From Novosphingobium sp. PhB165 (GTDB lineage: Bacteria > Pseudomonadota > Alphaproteobacteria > Sphingomonadales > Sphingomonadaceae), in NCBI RefSeq assembly GCF_004341845.1, contig NZ_SLVB01000004.1, positions 1-64,000 on the forward strand: a stretch of DNA of 64,000 nucleotides, in the 5' to 3' direction. A model generated the notes under the pieces. It had not been told where the DNA came from and made no database searches. It worked only from the letters and a program-made list of their open reading frames with translations. Positions 1 to 8,247 of the stretch are shown here, piece by piece. How positions within the stretch are numbered: the stretch's first letter is position 1; every line of letters starts with the position of its first letter. Made by a program: the position numbers and the translations under genes.

Positions 1-425
1 GTTACGTAAGGACATGTTTAGGTAACGACTATCTACTGCAACACCGAGCCCTGAAGCCCCGGGTGCAGGCGCCGTCGCCCACATGTCCCTTCATCTAAAA
101 CCTACAATGTCAAAGATCCGCCGACGAAAAACCCGGACAACCAGTCTTCCCCGATTTTTATCTCGGAGAGCATGTTGCCCGTTTCTGTCTGGCGACCACT
201 AGAAGACCGGGTGGTCCGCTGCGGTGAGAGGCCCTCTAAGTCCGCCCAATGATTCGGTCAACTCTCCAATTTCAAAAAAGTGACTTTTTTCCAAAATTGG
301 CCGATTTGCGCCAGGTTCGCGGGAGGGGCACTCCCCATGGCTCGGATGGCGCCGCCGGCACCATCCGAGCATTTTCACTCATATCGTCCGGAAAATGGCC
401 GCTAAGCCGCGTTCCGGCGTAAAAA
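1..425. other. Non-coding stretch downstream of the TonB receptor gene
   Basis: No convincing gene is visible in this stretch; the only open frame is short and overlaps the end of the receptor gene in another frame. It holds two symmetrical sequences: an odd palindrome at 274-290 (A-run, GTGAC core, T-run) and a hairpin at 340-370 listed separately. The rest looks like ordinary low-information intergenic DNA, cut by the window edge, so a gene ending before position 1 cannot be excluded. Confidence 0.5.
340..370 (-). terminator. Hairpin downstream of the TonB receptor, possible terminator
   Basis: GCTCGGATGG (340-349) pairs perfectly with CCATCCGAGC (361-370) around an 11-base loop. It lies 55 bases beyond the receptor stop codon on the transcribed strand. 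There is no T-run after it in the minus direction, so if it ends transcription it is not a classic intrinsic terminator; it could instead protect the mRNA 3' end. Confidence 0.4.
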
Positions 426-2987
426 TCAGAAATTGTACCGGATGGTTCCGCCCCACGTGCGGGGATCGCCCGGCAGGCCCGCAATCAGGCCGGTGTTGCC
501 CGGTCCGACGAAGAGCTGGTCGATGTAGTTCTGATCGAAGGCATTGCGCACCCAGGCGTAGATGTCGAAGCCCTTCTCGGTGCGGAAACCGAGACGGAAG
601 TTCGACAGGCTATAACCGTCCACCCAGGTATAGGCCGAGGGCGACGGGTTCGACGAGAAGTTCGAACGGTAGCTGCCGTCATAGCCGAAGTAGACCTCAC
701 CCTCCTGCTTCAGCAGCGTGATCGGAGTGTTGGCTTCGAACCCGAACGACAATGTCCACTTCGAGACGCCCGGCAGGCGCTGGCCGGAGATGTTGCAGTT
801 CGCGGGGCTGAGCGAATCCGGTACGCCGGCCGCACCAGGCGTTTGCGTGCCGGTGACGGTGGTGCCGCCGGAAAGTTCCGGCGGGCAAGGCGCGTCGGTG
901 AACTTGCGATAGGTTGCGTCGGTGTAGGAGCCGTTGAGGTAAGCGTTGAAGCGTTCGCTCGGGCGGACCGAGAAGTCCCACTCGACGCCTTGCGAGCGGA
1001 CTTCCTGCGCATTGGCGAGGTAACCGCGCAGCACGCCATACTGGCCGTTGGTGACGTTGGCCTGATAATTGCCGATGTCGGAGCGGAAGATTGCCAGGTT
1101 GAAGGTCGCGCGGCGATCCCAGAACTGGGTCTTGATGCCGACTTCGTAGTTGTGGACCGATTCCGGCTTCACCGTCTGCGCCGCCAGGATCGGGTTGTTC
1201 TGCGAATCGACCGGCACGCCGTTCAGGTTGATGCCGCCCGACTTGAAGCTTTTCGCATAGGTCGCATAGACAAGAACGTCCGGCGTAACCTTGTAGCTGA
1301 CGTTGAAATCGTAGCTGAAATTCCAGTCGCTGAATTCGGGCGAGATTTCCTGCGGGGTGTAGATCGCCAACTGGGCGGTCTGGCGCGCGGTGTAGGACGG
1401 CAGTCCCAGCAGCAGCTCATTGCCCTGCCCGTCGAACACGCGGCGCTGGTAGTAGCCCTCCTTTTTGTCGTAGTTCAGGCGCACACCGGGCTGCACGGTC
1501 AGTTCGGGCGTGACGTGCCAGCTGAGCTGGCCGTACAGCGCCGCGCTGGTGTTCTTCAGGTACTGCGTGTTGTAAGCGGTCAGCCCATTGAGCACCGTGG
1601 GATCGCAGGCCAGCTTGTTCGATGCGCTGGGGCCGCAGCCCGACGATCCCGGCGGGACCTGGGCATTAGTGCCGGGATTGATGTTCCAGCGACTGGCGGC
1701 CGAGCCTTGCGATTCGGTGCCCTGCGTATCGATCCGCTGGTAGAAGCCGAAGGCGCCGACCACGAAGTCGAAGTGCTTGCCGCTGTAGTTGTAGCGCAGT
1801 TCCTGCGTGTACTGATTCTGCTGCGAGGGGTTCTGCGAGAGCGTGACGATCGGCAGAGCGGTGAAGTCACGGTCGTTCGACGGATCCCAGTCCCAGAAGC
1901 GCCAGGCAGAGACGGAGGTCAGCGTACCGGGACCGACATCCCACTTCACGCGCACCGAAGCGCCGCCGATCTTGTTTTTCGCCCTGAGCGGCGTGTCGAG
2001 GTCGGTCAGGCGATCGTACGGATTGGTGCTGGGCGGCGTATAGCCGAGTGCGGCGGCCAGCGCCGGGTACTGGCGGTTGCTGGCGCGCTGCGTCGGGCCA
2101 TAGCCGACGAAGACCGAACCGCAGCAATTCGCATCCTGCGTCGAGTAGTCACCGGCGAACGTGATCGCCAGATCTTCGGTCGGCTTCCAGAGCACCTGCC
2201 CGCGCAGACCGATATTGTCCTGGCTCTGGATCCACTGGTTGCTCGTCACATTGTAGATCGTGCCGCGACGGTCAGTGGTCGAGGCCGCGATACGGATCGC
2301 CACATTGTCGGTCAGCGGACCGGAAACCGCGACCTTGGCCTGCTTGAAGTTGTAGTTGCCGACCGACACCTCTGCCTTGCCCTGGAAATCGAAGGTCGGC
2401 TGGTTGGTGGTGATGTTGATCGCGCCGGCCGTGGTGTTCTTGCCGTAGAGCGTACCCTGCGGGCCGCGCAGCACTTCGATCTGGGCAACGTCGAGGAAGT
2501 CGAACGTGGCCGAGGCGACGCGCGAGTTGTAGACGTCGTCGATATAGATGCCGACGCCCTGCTCGATGCCGTCGTTGGTGAGACCGAACGGCGCGCCGAG
2601 GCCGCGGATGTTCACCGCCGTGTTGCGCGGGTTCGACGAATAGAACTGCAAGGTCGGCGTCAGCTGTTGTAGGCGGCCGACGTTGAAGGCGCCCGTTGAA
2701 TCAAGGTGTTCGCCGCCCACGACCGAGATCGCCAGCGGCACTTCCTGACTCGATTCCTGACGGCGCCGCGCGGTGACGAGAATCTCGCCGCCACGATCAT
2801 GGGCACCGGTGCCAACCGAAGTGGGCGATTCCTGTTCGGCGTCCGCCGAAGTCGTTGCGGCGGCGGCGGAAGTCGCAGCAGCCGGCGCTTCGGATGCCAG
2901 CGCCGGCGTAGCGGCCAGCAGCAGCGTGAACGAAAGGCAGGCGAGCGGAAGCGGGGCCGGCAGCGGCCCGCGGACGTGTCTTCTCAT
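426..2987 (-). CDS. TonB-dependent outer membrane receptor
   Basis: An 853-residue outer-membrane active-transport receptor that imports a ligand using TonB-ExbBD energy. An N-terminal signal peptide of about 31 residues (ends ATPALA) is followed by a TonB-box/plug start EILVTARR at 68-75, plug motifs (VNIRGLG, VEVLRGPQGTLYGKNTTAGAIN-like region near 150-190), a long beta-barrel and a C-terminal phenylalanine (GTIRYNF), as usual for these barrels. The substrate cannot be read from the sequence. It lies 95 bases behind a YezD-type gene and an Rrf2 regulator on the same strand; YezD-like proteins and Rrf2 regulators often sit with sulfur-assimilation genes, so uptake of a sulfur source such as a sulfate ester or sulfonate is an inference, with iron or another nutrient as the alternative. 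Confidence 0.9.
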   Translation of the reverse strand: MRRHVRGPLPAPLPLACLSFTLLLAATPALASEAPAAATSAAAATTSADAEQESPTSVGTGAHDRGGEILVTARRRQESSQEVPLAISVVGGEHLDSTGAFNVGRLQQLTPTLQFYSSNPRNTAVNIRGLGAPFGLTNDGIEQGVGIYIDDVYNSRVASATFDFLDVAQIEVLRGPQGTLYGKNTTAGAINITTNQPTFDFQGKAEVSVGNYNFKQAKVAVSGPLTDNVAIRIAASTTDRRGTIYNVTSNQWIQSQDNIGLRGQVLWKPTEDLAITFAGDYSTQDANCCGSVFVGYGPTQRASNRQYPALAAALGYTPPSTNPYDRLTDLDTPLRAKNKIGGASVRVKWDVGPGTLTSVSAWRFWDWDPSNDRDFTALPIVTLSQNPSQQNQYTQELRYNYSGKHFDFVVGAFGFYQRIDTQGTESQGSAASRWNINPGTNAQVPPGSSGCGPSASNKLACDPTVLNGLTAYNTQYLKNTSAALYGQLSWHVTPELTVQPGVRLNYDKKEGYYQRRVFDGQGNELLLGLPSYTARQTAQLAIYTPQEISPEFSDWNFSYDFNVSYKVTPDVLVYATYAKSFKSGGINLNGVPVDSQNNPILAAQTVKPESVHNYEVGIKTQFWDRRATFNLAIFRSDIGNYQANVTNGQYGVLRGYLANAQEVRSQGVEWDFSVRPSERFNAYLNGSYTDATYRKFTDAPCPPELSGGTTVTGTQTPGAAGVPDSLSPANCNISGQRLPGVSKWTLSFGFEANTPITLLKQEGEVYFGYDGSYRSNFSSNPSPSAYTWVDGYSLSNFRLGFRTEKGFDIYAWVRNAFDQNYIDQLFVGPGNTGLIAGLPGDPRTWGGTIRYNF

Positions 2988-3082
2988 GAAGTCCCCCTTG
3001 GATTTGTTGTATGGTTAGGGGCCTCACATCCGGCGGTCCGGTCTGCTCGGCAGATTATCGGTATTCTGTGTGGCGCGCGCCT

Positions 3083-3283
3083 TTAGGAGGCGAAGCGCTT
3101 GCGTTCGGTGATGTCGAGCTGGACCAGCTTGCCATCGTGGACTGTCAGCTGGATGACGCCGTAGCGCATCGTGCCGAGAGCATCGGCAACCACCTGGAGC
3201 GGTGCCGGCTTGGGAATGGCGCTCTCGGAATCCCTGGAAAGGTGCAGTCCCGATCGCTGGGTGTCCGTTGACGGTTGAGCCAT
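3083..3283 (-). CDS. YezD/DUF2292 family small protein
   Basis: A 66-residue protein whose C-terminal half (ALGTMRYGVIQLTVHDGKLV, then QLDITERKRF) matches the DUF2292/YezD pattern of a short beta-rich domain. The ATG at 3283 was chosen because AGAGGAAG sits at ribosome-binding distance before it; an upstream in-frame ATG would place the start inside the palindromic operator. The function of the family is not settled; members are commonly found near sulfur-starvation genes. It lies between the Rrf2 gene and the TonB receptor on the same strand and is probably co-transcribed with the receptor. Confidence 0.75.
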   Translation of the reverse strand: MAQPSTDTQRSGLHLSRDSESAIPKPAPLQVVADALGTMRYGVIQLTVHDGKLVQLDITERKRFAS

Positions 3284-3329
3284 TGCGAATCTTCCTCTGA
3301 GCGCGGCGTTTGAGCGTCGCATTCGCATT

Positions 3330-3360
3330 GGTATTCTCAACCTAAAAAGTTGACAATACC
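3330..3360 (-). promoter_or_regulatory. Palindromic operator candidate before the YezD-TonB receptor unit
   Basis: GGTATTCTCAAC (3330-3341) and GTTGACAATACC (3349-3360) form 12-bp inverted arms with one mismatch around an AT-rich 7-base spacer (CTAAAAA). It ends 46 bases before the ATG of the YezD-like gene. On the minus strand it also contains a TTGTCA that could serve as a -35 element, so binding here could block transcription. The obvious candidate to bind is the Rrf2 protein encoded next door; this pairing is inference. Confidence 0.6.
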
Positions 3361-3501
3361 CCTACCCGAAAGTTTCTGGTTTTCGCGCCAGAGCAAAAAC
3401 TATTTGCGCCGAAGCGATGCTCCGGCGCGGGCTTGATTCCGAAAGGGGTAGAGGCTGCCAGAAAGGGCAGGAAACTGCCGAAAAGCCGGAGAGATCCGGA
3501 A

Positions 3502-3945
3502 TCAGGCGGCTTCGTCTTCTTCCTGCGCGGGGACCAGATCGATACGGTCGGACAGGCGGATTCCATCAAGGAGATCGGCGGTGCGATCTCGCACTTCTAG
3601 CATCAGCGCGCGCGTGCGGCACTCGCCTTCTTCAAGGCAGTTCTTGCACTTTTCATGCGCAAAGCGGCTGGCGCAGGGCACGAGCGCCAGCGATCCGCGC
3701 ATGATCCGGATAAGATCGCCATAGGTGATGTCGACCGGGGCCACCGCCAGCCAGTATCCGCCATCCTTGCCGCGCTGCGAATCGACAATGCCGAAGCGGG
3801 TCAGTTCGGACAGGATCGTCGTCAGGAACTTGGCGGGGATGTTCTGCGCCTCTGCGATCGGCGCCAGTTGTATCGGCCCCTGACCGTAGTGGTCGGCGAG
3901 GTGCTGCATGGCGCGGATGGCGTAGCGGGTCTTCTGCGAAAGCAC
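3502..3945 (-). CDS. Rrf2 family transcriptional regulator with cysteine cluster
   Basis: About 147 residues from a GTG start (VLSQKTRYAIRAM), the usual beginning of Rrf2 proteins; a longer reading from 3981 adds 12 residues that look unrelated. A winged helix-turn-helix covers roughly residues 1-70 (TRYAIRAMQHLADHY, then KFLTTILSELTRFGIV with the wing SQRGKDGGY). Four cysteines at about 91, 100, 103 and 109 form a C-x8-C-x2-C-x5-C cluster suited to an Fe-S cluster or thiol sensing, as in IscR, NsrR and similar members. It is upstream of, and on the same strand as, the YezD-like and TonB receptor genes and is likely their local regulator. The signal sensed is unknown. Confidence 0.88.
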   Translation of the reverse strand: MLSQKTRYAIRAMQHLADHYGQGPIQLAPIAEAQNIPAKFLTTILSELTRFGIVDSQRGKDGGYWLAVAPVDITYGDLIRIMRGSLALVPCASRFAHEKCKNCLEEGECRTRALMLEVRDRTADLLDGIRLSDRIDLVPAQEEDEAA

Positions 3946-4102
3946 GAAGCCCTCATGCCCCAAGCCGCAAGGCCCATGCAAGCGCGCGCAAGCCCGATTC
4001 GCACTTTGTCAGCCATTGCGGTTGGGAATTCGGTGGATAGCTTGCGCGCGCAGGATCCGAAGGTTCCCGCGCGCGCTGCAAGGCCGGTTCTTTCAGCCGC
4101 CG

Positions 4103-4591
4103 TCAGGCCCGGCGCGCGGCGCGGAACGAGAGCGTTCCCAGCCCGATCATCGCCGCCAGCATCACCACTTGCGCCACCAGGAAAGGCGGCTCGGTTCCCG
4201 AAGGTGCCAGCGCGTGGAGCGGCGGTACCTTGAGGAATGCCTGAGTCACGAAGGCCAGCAGATTGAAGTAGAGCGCGATGCTGGCGCTCACCGCGTAAGC
4301 AGCCGCCGCCCTGCCCTGCAGCTTGCATCCGAAGTAAGCGGCGAATGCCACGGCGAGCACCGGGATGGAGATGACGCCGGTGACGAAGGCCGGGGTCGGT
4401 CCGTTGAAGGGGAACAGGAACCCCGTCAGCGTTGTCGCCGCCGTGGTAATCAGGAAGAGGGCGGAGAGCCCGGCGATGCGCCGCCGTCCGGCAGCGAAGG
4501 CGAGTAGGACGACGATACCGCTGGCGATCGCCACAAGGCTGATCGCGACATGAAGCGCAGTGAACTGGCCAAGCGTGAGACCGAGGATCAT
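4103..4591 (-). CDS. Small integral membrane protein, unknown function
   Basis: A 162-residue protein with about five hydrophobic segments (near residues 9-31, 39-60, 68-88, 95-116 and 135-156) and an arginine-rich C-terminus (RAARRA), which by the positive-inside rule would face the cytoplasm. I recognise no catalytic motif. It starts only 13 bases after the SDR dehydrogenase stop codon on the same strand, so the two are very likely one transcript; it may belong to the same pathway, for example as a transport or membrane partner. Confidence 0.75.
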   Translation of the reverse strand: MILGLTLGQFTALHVAISLVAIASGIVVLLAFAAGRRRIAGLSALFLITTAATTLTGFLFPFNGPTPAFVTGVISIPVLAVAFAAYFGCKLQGRAAAAYAVSASIALYFNLLAFVTQAFLKVPPLHALAPSGTEPPFLVAQVVMLAAMIGLGTLSFRAARRA

Positions 4592-4604
4592 GGCGCGCCC
4601 TCCC

Positions 4605-5396
4605 TCAGCTTGCCATGACCGCGCCGTAGCGCGCGGCGGGTTTTGCCAGCGAAAGACCGGGGCGCAGCGCCGTGCGGGCGGCGATATAGGCCTCGTACTG
4701 CGCCATGTCGGGCAGCGCCGGGATCGTCACCGCCTCGCCCATGTCGAGCCCCGCGAGCGCAGCATCGACCATATCTTCGGCCTCCATGACCATGTGCGCG
4801 GGCAGCGCGGCCATCTTCTCCTCGGTCCAGATGGGAGTGCGGGTGATACCGGGCAGCACGGCCTGCACGCGCACGCCCTTGGGCCCCAGTTCGGCGGCCA
4901 GCGCCTCGGACAAGGCCAGGACATAGGCCTTGGTCGCGGGATAGACCGCCGTGAACGCCTCCGGCATCAACGCGGTGACCGACGTGACGTTGACGATGGT
5001 CCCCTCGCCCGCCGCCGCCAGCCGGGGCGCGATGGCCGCCGAAAGGCGCGTGACGGCACGGATATTGAGGTCGATCATGGCCGAGAGGTAATCGGGGTCA
5101 GCCTCCAGAATCGTGCCCTCGTTGGCGATCCCGGCATTGTTGATGAGGCCGACGATGGCCGCATCGTCCCGCAGCCGCTGTTCCACGTGCAACAAGTCCC
5201 CGGCATTGGCGAGGTCCGCGCCGATCACCTCCACCGAGACTCCCGTCTCCGCTTCCAGCCGGCCGGCAAGATCGGCCAGCTTGTCCTTGCGGCGCGCCAC
5301 GAGAATCAGGTCGTGGCCCCGGCGGGCCAGCCGGTCGGCATAGAGCGCACCGATACCGTCGGATGCCCCGGTGACGAGATAAGTCTTGCTGGTCAT
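4605..5396 (-). CDS. SDR family NAD(P)-dependent oxidoreductase
   Basis: A 263-residue short-chain dehydrogenase/reductase. From the ATG at 5396 it opens MTSKTYLVTGASDGIG, with the cofactor glycine motif TGASDGIG near residue 8, NNAG at about 87-90, and the active-site pair YPATK preceded by the serine of NVTSV. AAGGAG stands before this ATG; a frame running to 5729 has no SDR similarity in its first 111 residues and would cover the divergent promoter. The arginine after the glycine motif region hints at NADPH use but this is weak. The substrate is unknown. It is divergent from a GlxA-type regulator and followed by a membrane protein. Codons 68-73 hold a one-mismatch parS sequence. Confidence 0.88.
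   Translation of the reverse strand: MTSKTYLVTGASDGIGALYADRLARRGHDLILVARRKDKLADLAGRLEAETGVSVEVIGADLANAGDLLHVEQRLRDDAAIVGLINNAGIANEGTILEADPDYLSAMIDLNIRAVTRLSAAIAPRLAAAGEGTIVNVTSVTALMPEAFTAVYPATKAYVLALSEALAAELGPKGVRVQAVLPGITRTPIWTEEKMAALPAHMVMEAEDMVDAALAGLDMGEAVTIPALPDMAQYEAYIAARTALRPGLSLAKPAARYGAVMAS
5179..5194. other. parS-like site (one mismatch), inside the SDR gene
   Basis: TGTTCCACGTGCAACA differs from the perfect parS copies near parAB by a single base. It is read in the SDR protein as LHVEQ. It is about 53 kb from parAB, so if functional it would be an outlying ParB loading site. Confidence 0.4.
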
Positions 5397-5713
5397 GCCA
5401 TTACTCCTTTTCGGGAGGAGCCCGGCGATCATCGCTGCCACCGGGTCTCCAGGGTTCGGGGTACGGATGGAATCGAGAAGATGGGCATTGAAGCGGTCGG
5501 CCGCGACCTGCGTCAGGCCATGACAGCTCCGCTTGTATACCTTGACTATGGCCTGCTTGACGATTCCTGCCGTTTCGAGCGCGGAGGCAACGATCCGGTG
5601 GTCCTTGTCATCCGGGACCACCTTTGCGCTCCATGGGATTGAAGGTACGCTCGGCCGGTTCCGCCCGGAATTGTCGCATGCGACATTGAACAGGCCGATT
5701 ACGACACAGGAGC
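5397..5713. other. Divergent promoter region between SDR and GlxA-type regulator
   Basis: A 317-base region between two divergently read genes. It must hold both promoters. Open frames crossing it show no family similarity. The clear signal is a perfect 14-bp palindrome near the regulator start, listed separately. Confidence 0.55.
5672..5685. promoter_or_regulatory. Perfect palindrome TGTCGCATGCGACA, operator candidate
   Basis: A perfect 14-bp inverted repeat ends 28 bases before the ATG of the GlxA/AraC-type regulator. The half-site TGTCGC equals the half-site known for Pseudomonas ArgR, which belongs to the same DJ-1/AraC fusion class. It is therefore a good candidate for autoregulation and for control of the divergent SDR gene; the assignment is by analogy. 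Confidence 0.55.
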
Positions 5714-6724
5714 ATGGCGACGATGACATCGGCCTCCGCGAATTTGGGCCCGCATACCCGCGAAATAGGACTGGTGCTTTACCGGGACTGTCAGGCGGCC
5801 ATGGTCCACGGGATCACCGACCTTTTCACGATCGCCTCGCTGTTCTCCACGCGCAACGGCGGACCGGCCCTGCGGGTCAGCCACTGGCAACGCGGTGAGG
5901 ACGGCACTTTCGCGCGCTGTCATGACACCGCGCCCGAGAAAACCGGCGAACCGGCCGTGCTGATCGTGCCGGGCCGCCTGACCGGTCCGGCCGACCGCGA
6001 CGAAGCCGCGCCCTATGCCGATTGGCTGCGGGACCGCCATGCCCGCGGTACCACGCTTGCCTCAAACTGCGGCGGCGCCTTCATCCTTGCCGCCACCGGC
6101 CTGCTCGATGGCCGTCCGGCCACTACGCACTGGCTCTTCGCACGTGAGTTACAGGACCGCTTCCCCGAAGTGCGGGTCGATGCCGACGGAATCGTTATCG
6201 AGGATGGCGACCTGATTACCGCCGGCGGCCTGATGGCCTGGACCGATCTTGGCCTGAGGCTGGTCGACCGCCTGCTGGCCCCCACCGTGACGATCGAGAC
6301 CGCCAAGTTCCTGCTGATCGATCCCGCCGGGCGCGAGCAGCGCCACTATTCCAGCTTCGCCCCCCGCCTCACCCATGGCGACGAGGCGATTCTCAAAGTC
6401 CAGCACTGGCTGCAATCGCGCGCCGGCCGCGCAACGAATCTTGCCGAGATGGCGCAACAGGCGGGTCTGGAGGAACGCACGCTGCAACGCCGCTTCAAGG
6501 CCGCCACCGGCATGAAGCCGATCGAGTACGTCCAGCACCTGAGAATCGGCAAGGCGCGCGAGTTGCTGGAATTCACCCGACGCCCCATCGATCAGGTCGC
6601 CTGGACCGTGGGATACGAGGACGCGACCGCGTTCCGCCGCACCTTCCACCGCATCCTCGGCCTGACACCGGGCGATTACCGCGCACGCTTCCACAGCGGC
6701 GCCGACCTTGCGGTCGCCGCGTGA
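5714..6724 (+). CDS. GlxA family AraC-type transcriptional regulator
   Basis: A 336-residue regulator with two parts. Residues about 17-190 form a DJ-1/PfpI-like amidotransferase fold with the nucleophile-elbow motif SNCGGAF and the TTHW strand typical of GlxA proteins, here a ligand-sensing rather than proven catalytic domain. Residues about 225-325 form the AraC double helix-turn-helix (NLAEMAQQAGLEERTLQRRF, then AWTVGYEDATAFRRTFHRI and the closing GLTPGDYRARF). It is divergent from the SDR gene and its membrane-protein partner, which are its likely targets through the TGTCGC palindrome upstream. Family members sense nitrogenous metabolites such as arginine, carnitine or betaine; the inducer here is unknown. 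Confidence 0.9.
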   Translation: MATMTSASANLGPHTREIGLVLYRDCQAAMVHGITDLFTIASLFSTRNGGPALRVSHWQRGEDGTFARCHDTAPEKTGEPAVLIVPGRLTGPADRDEAAPYADWLRDRHARGTTLASNCGGAFILAATGLLDGRPATTHWLFARELQDRFPEVRVDADGIVIEDGDLITAGGLMAWTDLGLRLVDRLLAPTVTIETAKFLLIDPAGREQRHYSSFAPRLTHGDEAILKVQHWLQSRAGRATNLAEMAQQAGLEERTLQRRFKAATGMKPIEYVQHLRIGKARELLEFTRRPIDQVAWTVGYEDATAFRRTFHRILGLTPGDYRARFHSGADLAVAA

Positions 6725-6748
6725 AACAAGCCGTGTTTTGAAGGGATA

Positions 6749-6825
<77 letters not shown>

Positions 6826-6949
6826 AGTGCGGGGGCGACTAGCAGAGCATGCGCAGCGTTTCCAGCCACAAATGATTTCATCCACCGCGAGAATGCCGTA
6901 AAATTCTCAGGCGGCACCGGGTTAGGGAATTGGCAAGGGGCTTCGCGCT

Positions 6950-7402
6950 ATGAATCCGGCCATGGACGCAACGGGTATCATCTCGGACGGACACTGGTCG
7001 GACGCGCAGGCGTCCGGGCACGATTTCGTCGACTCCTGGCCCCAACCGGCAGAAGCTGAGTCCGCCCCCGCCGCCTTGGGATCCATCGCCATCAAGTGGG
7101 CGGCGCTGCATCAGGCCGGGCAAGTGGTGGCCGCCATTGCCGGTATCGAGGGCGAGAGCCCCAGCCTGGAAGCCCGCGCCTTCCCCGCCATCATGCGCGA
7201 AACCGGCGGCTGGCGCTGCCGCCTTGCCGAACAGGGTATCGAAGACCTGACCGCGATCATGGAACCGGGCCTTTCCGCCCTGATCGCCGCGCTCGATCGC
7301 GGTGCCGATCCCCGCGCGGCGGCGCGGTCGCTGTGGACCGAATTCGTCGCCGCGCGCGATGCCATGGTTGCACTCGCCCCACCGGACGCACTCAAGCTGT
7401 AA
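6950..7402 (+). CDS. Conserved hypothetical protein upstream of mmcB
   Basis: A 150-residue acidic, alanine-rich soluble protein with no signal peptide, membrane segment or motif that I recognise. The ATG at 6950 is preceded by AAGGGG at good distance. Codon use (strong G/C in third positions) matches its neighbours, supporting a real gene. It ends 29 bases before the LexA box of mmcB, so it is not part of that SOS unit. Function unknown; it may be a lineage-specific sphingomonad protein. Confidence 0.65.
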   Translation: MNPAMDATGIISDGHWSDAQASGHDFVDSWPQPAEAESAPAALGSIAIKWAALHQAGQVVAAIAGIEGESPSLEARAFPAIMRETGGWRCRLAEQGIEDLTAIMEPGLSALIAALDRGADPRAAARSLWTEFVAARDAMVALAPPDALKL

Positions 7403-7431
7403 AGCCACCGGCCCCATCGGCCGACTTGTAA

Positions 7432-7446
7432 GTTCCTGCTATGTTC
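7432..7446 (+). promoter_or_regulatory. LexA (SOS) box upstream of mmcB
   Basis: GTTC, seven bases, GTTC (7432-7435 and 7443-7446) is an exact match to the alphaproteobacterial LexA direct repeat GTTC-N7-GTTC. It ends 13 bases before the mmcB start, where LexA would block transcription. mmcB is a known SOS gene in Caulobacter, which supports the call. Confidence 0.8.
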
Positions 7447-7459
7447 TTATGATAGAGTC

Positions 7460-7945
7460 ATGGCCGACGTCGATTCTCCCCTTTCCTCGTACACCTCGGT
7501 CGACGTCGCGCGCGGCGTCGGACGGCTGTTTGCCCGCAACGACATCTGGTGCCTGCCGGAAATGCCGCTGCGCTGCGGCCGCCGGGCAGACCTCATGGGC
7601 ATCGATGCCAAGGGCCATGTCATCATCGTCGAGATCAAGGTCAGCCGCGCCGATCTGCTGGGTGACGGGAAGTGGACCGACTATCTCGATTACTGCGACC
7701 GCTTCTATTGGGCGCTTCCCCCTTCGCTCGATCGCGCGCCGCTGGAAACCGAGCTGTTTCTGCCGGAACGCTGCGGCGTGATCGTCGCCGATGGCTATGA
7801 TGCCGAGATCCTGCGCCCTGCCCCGCTCCACCAGCTTGCCGCCGCCCGCCGCAAGGTTGAGACCGAGCGCCTTGCCCGCGCGGCGCTGCGCCGGCTGGTG
7901 ACATCGGGCGATCCGCAGACGCTGCAATGGGGCAGCGAAGCCTGA
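7460..7945 (+). CDS. mmcB: MmcB family DNA repair protein
   Basis: A 161-residue protein resembling MmcB, named for mitomycin C sensitivity in Caulobacter and proposed to act in DNA repair as a PD-(D/E)XK-type nuclease. The visible catalytic pattern is E34, D44 in RRADLMGID and the E58-x-K60 pair in VIIVEIKVS, followed by the conserved KWTDYLDYCDRFYWALP stretch near residues 71-87. It sits directly behind a LexA box and is thus probably induced by DNA damage. The biochemical activity of this copy is inferred from the motif only. Confidence 0.88.
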   Translation: MADVDSPLSSYTSVDVARGVGRLFARNDIWCLPEMPLRCGRRADLMGIDAKGHVIIVEIKVSRADLLGDGKWTDYLDYCDRFYWALPPSLDRAPLETELFLPERCGVIVADGYDAEILRPAPLHQLAAARRKVETERLARAALRRLVTSGDPQTLQWGSEA

Positions 7946-8247
7946 AGCGAGCGGGCCCGCCGGCGCGATGATTCCCGTCAGCGCGGCGCTCATTCCCCTA
8001 ACGCGCAATTTTCTTGCGTTTTGCCGCGCCGCACACTAAATGCGCGTCAAGCAACCGGCGCGCGGGATCCGTTTTCCCGCCGCAATCCGAGAGCAGCGTG
8101 AGGTTTCCGGCGTTCGACGCCAGATCCGGCCCGGACGAGCGGTTGCACCTGAACCAGCTTCCTTCTTCACGCAGGGTCGCCAAAACGACACCTAGCTCCG
8201 CGCGCCATTTCCTATCCGCGCGCCCGGGCTGCTTGTGAAAGTGACTT
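7946..8247 (+). other. Long leader region before the DEAD-box helicase gene
   Basis: A 302-base gap with no credible gene. It should carry the helicase promoter and a possibly long 5' untranslated region, as is common for DEAD-box RNA helicase genes controlled by temperature or by their own product. I see GC-rich pairing potential but no structure that I can name. Confidence 0.4.

Noticed and set aside
843-2672. Long open frame on the plus strand opposite the TonB receptor gene
   Set aside because: It is the antisense shadow of a high-GC gene; the receptor on the other strand has clear family motifs over the whole range.
3059-3068. GGTATTCT half-site before the TonB receptor gene
   Set aside because: It matches only one arm of the operator and has no partner arm at the right spacing.
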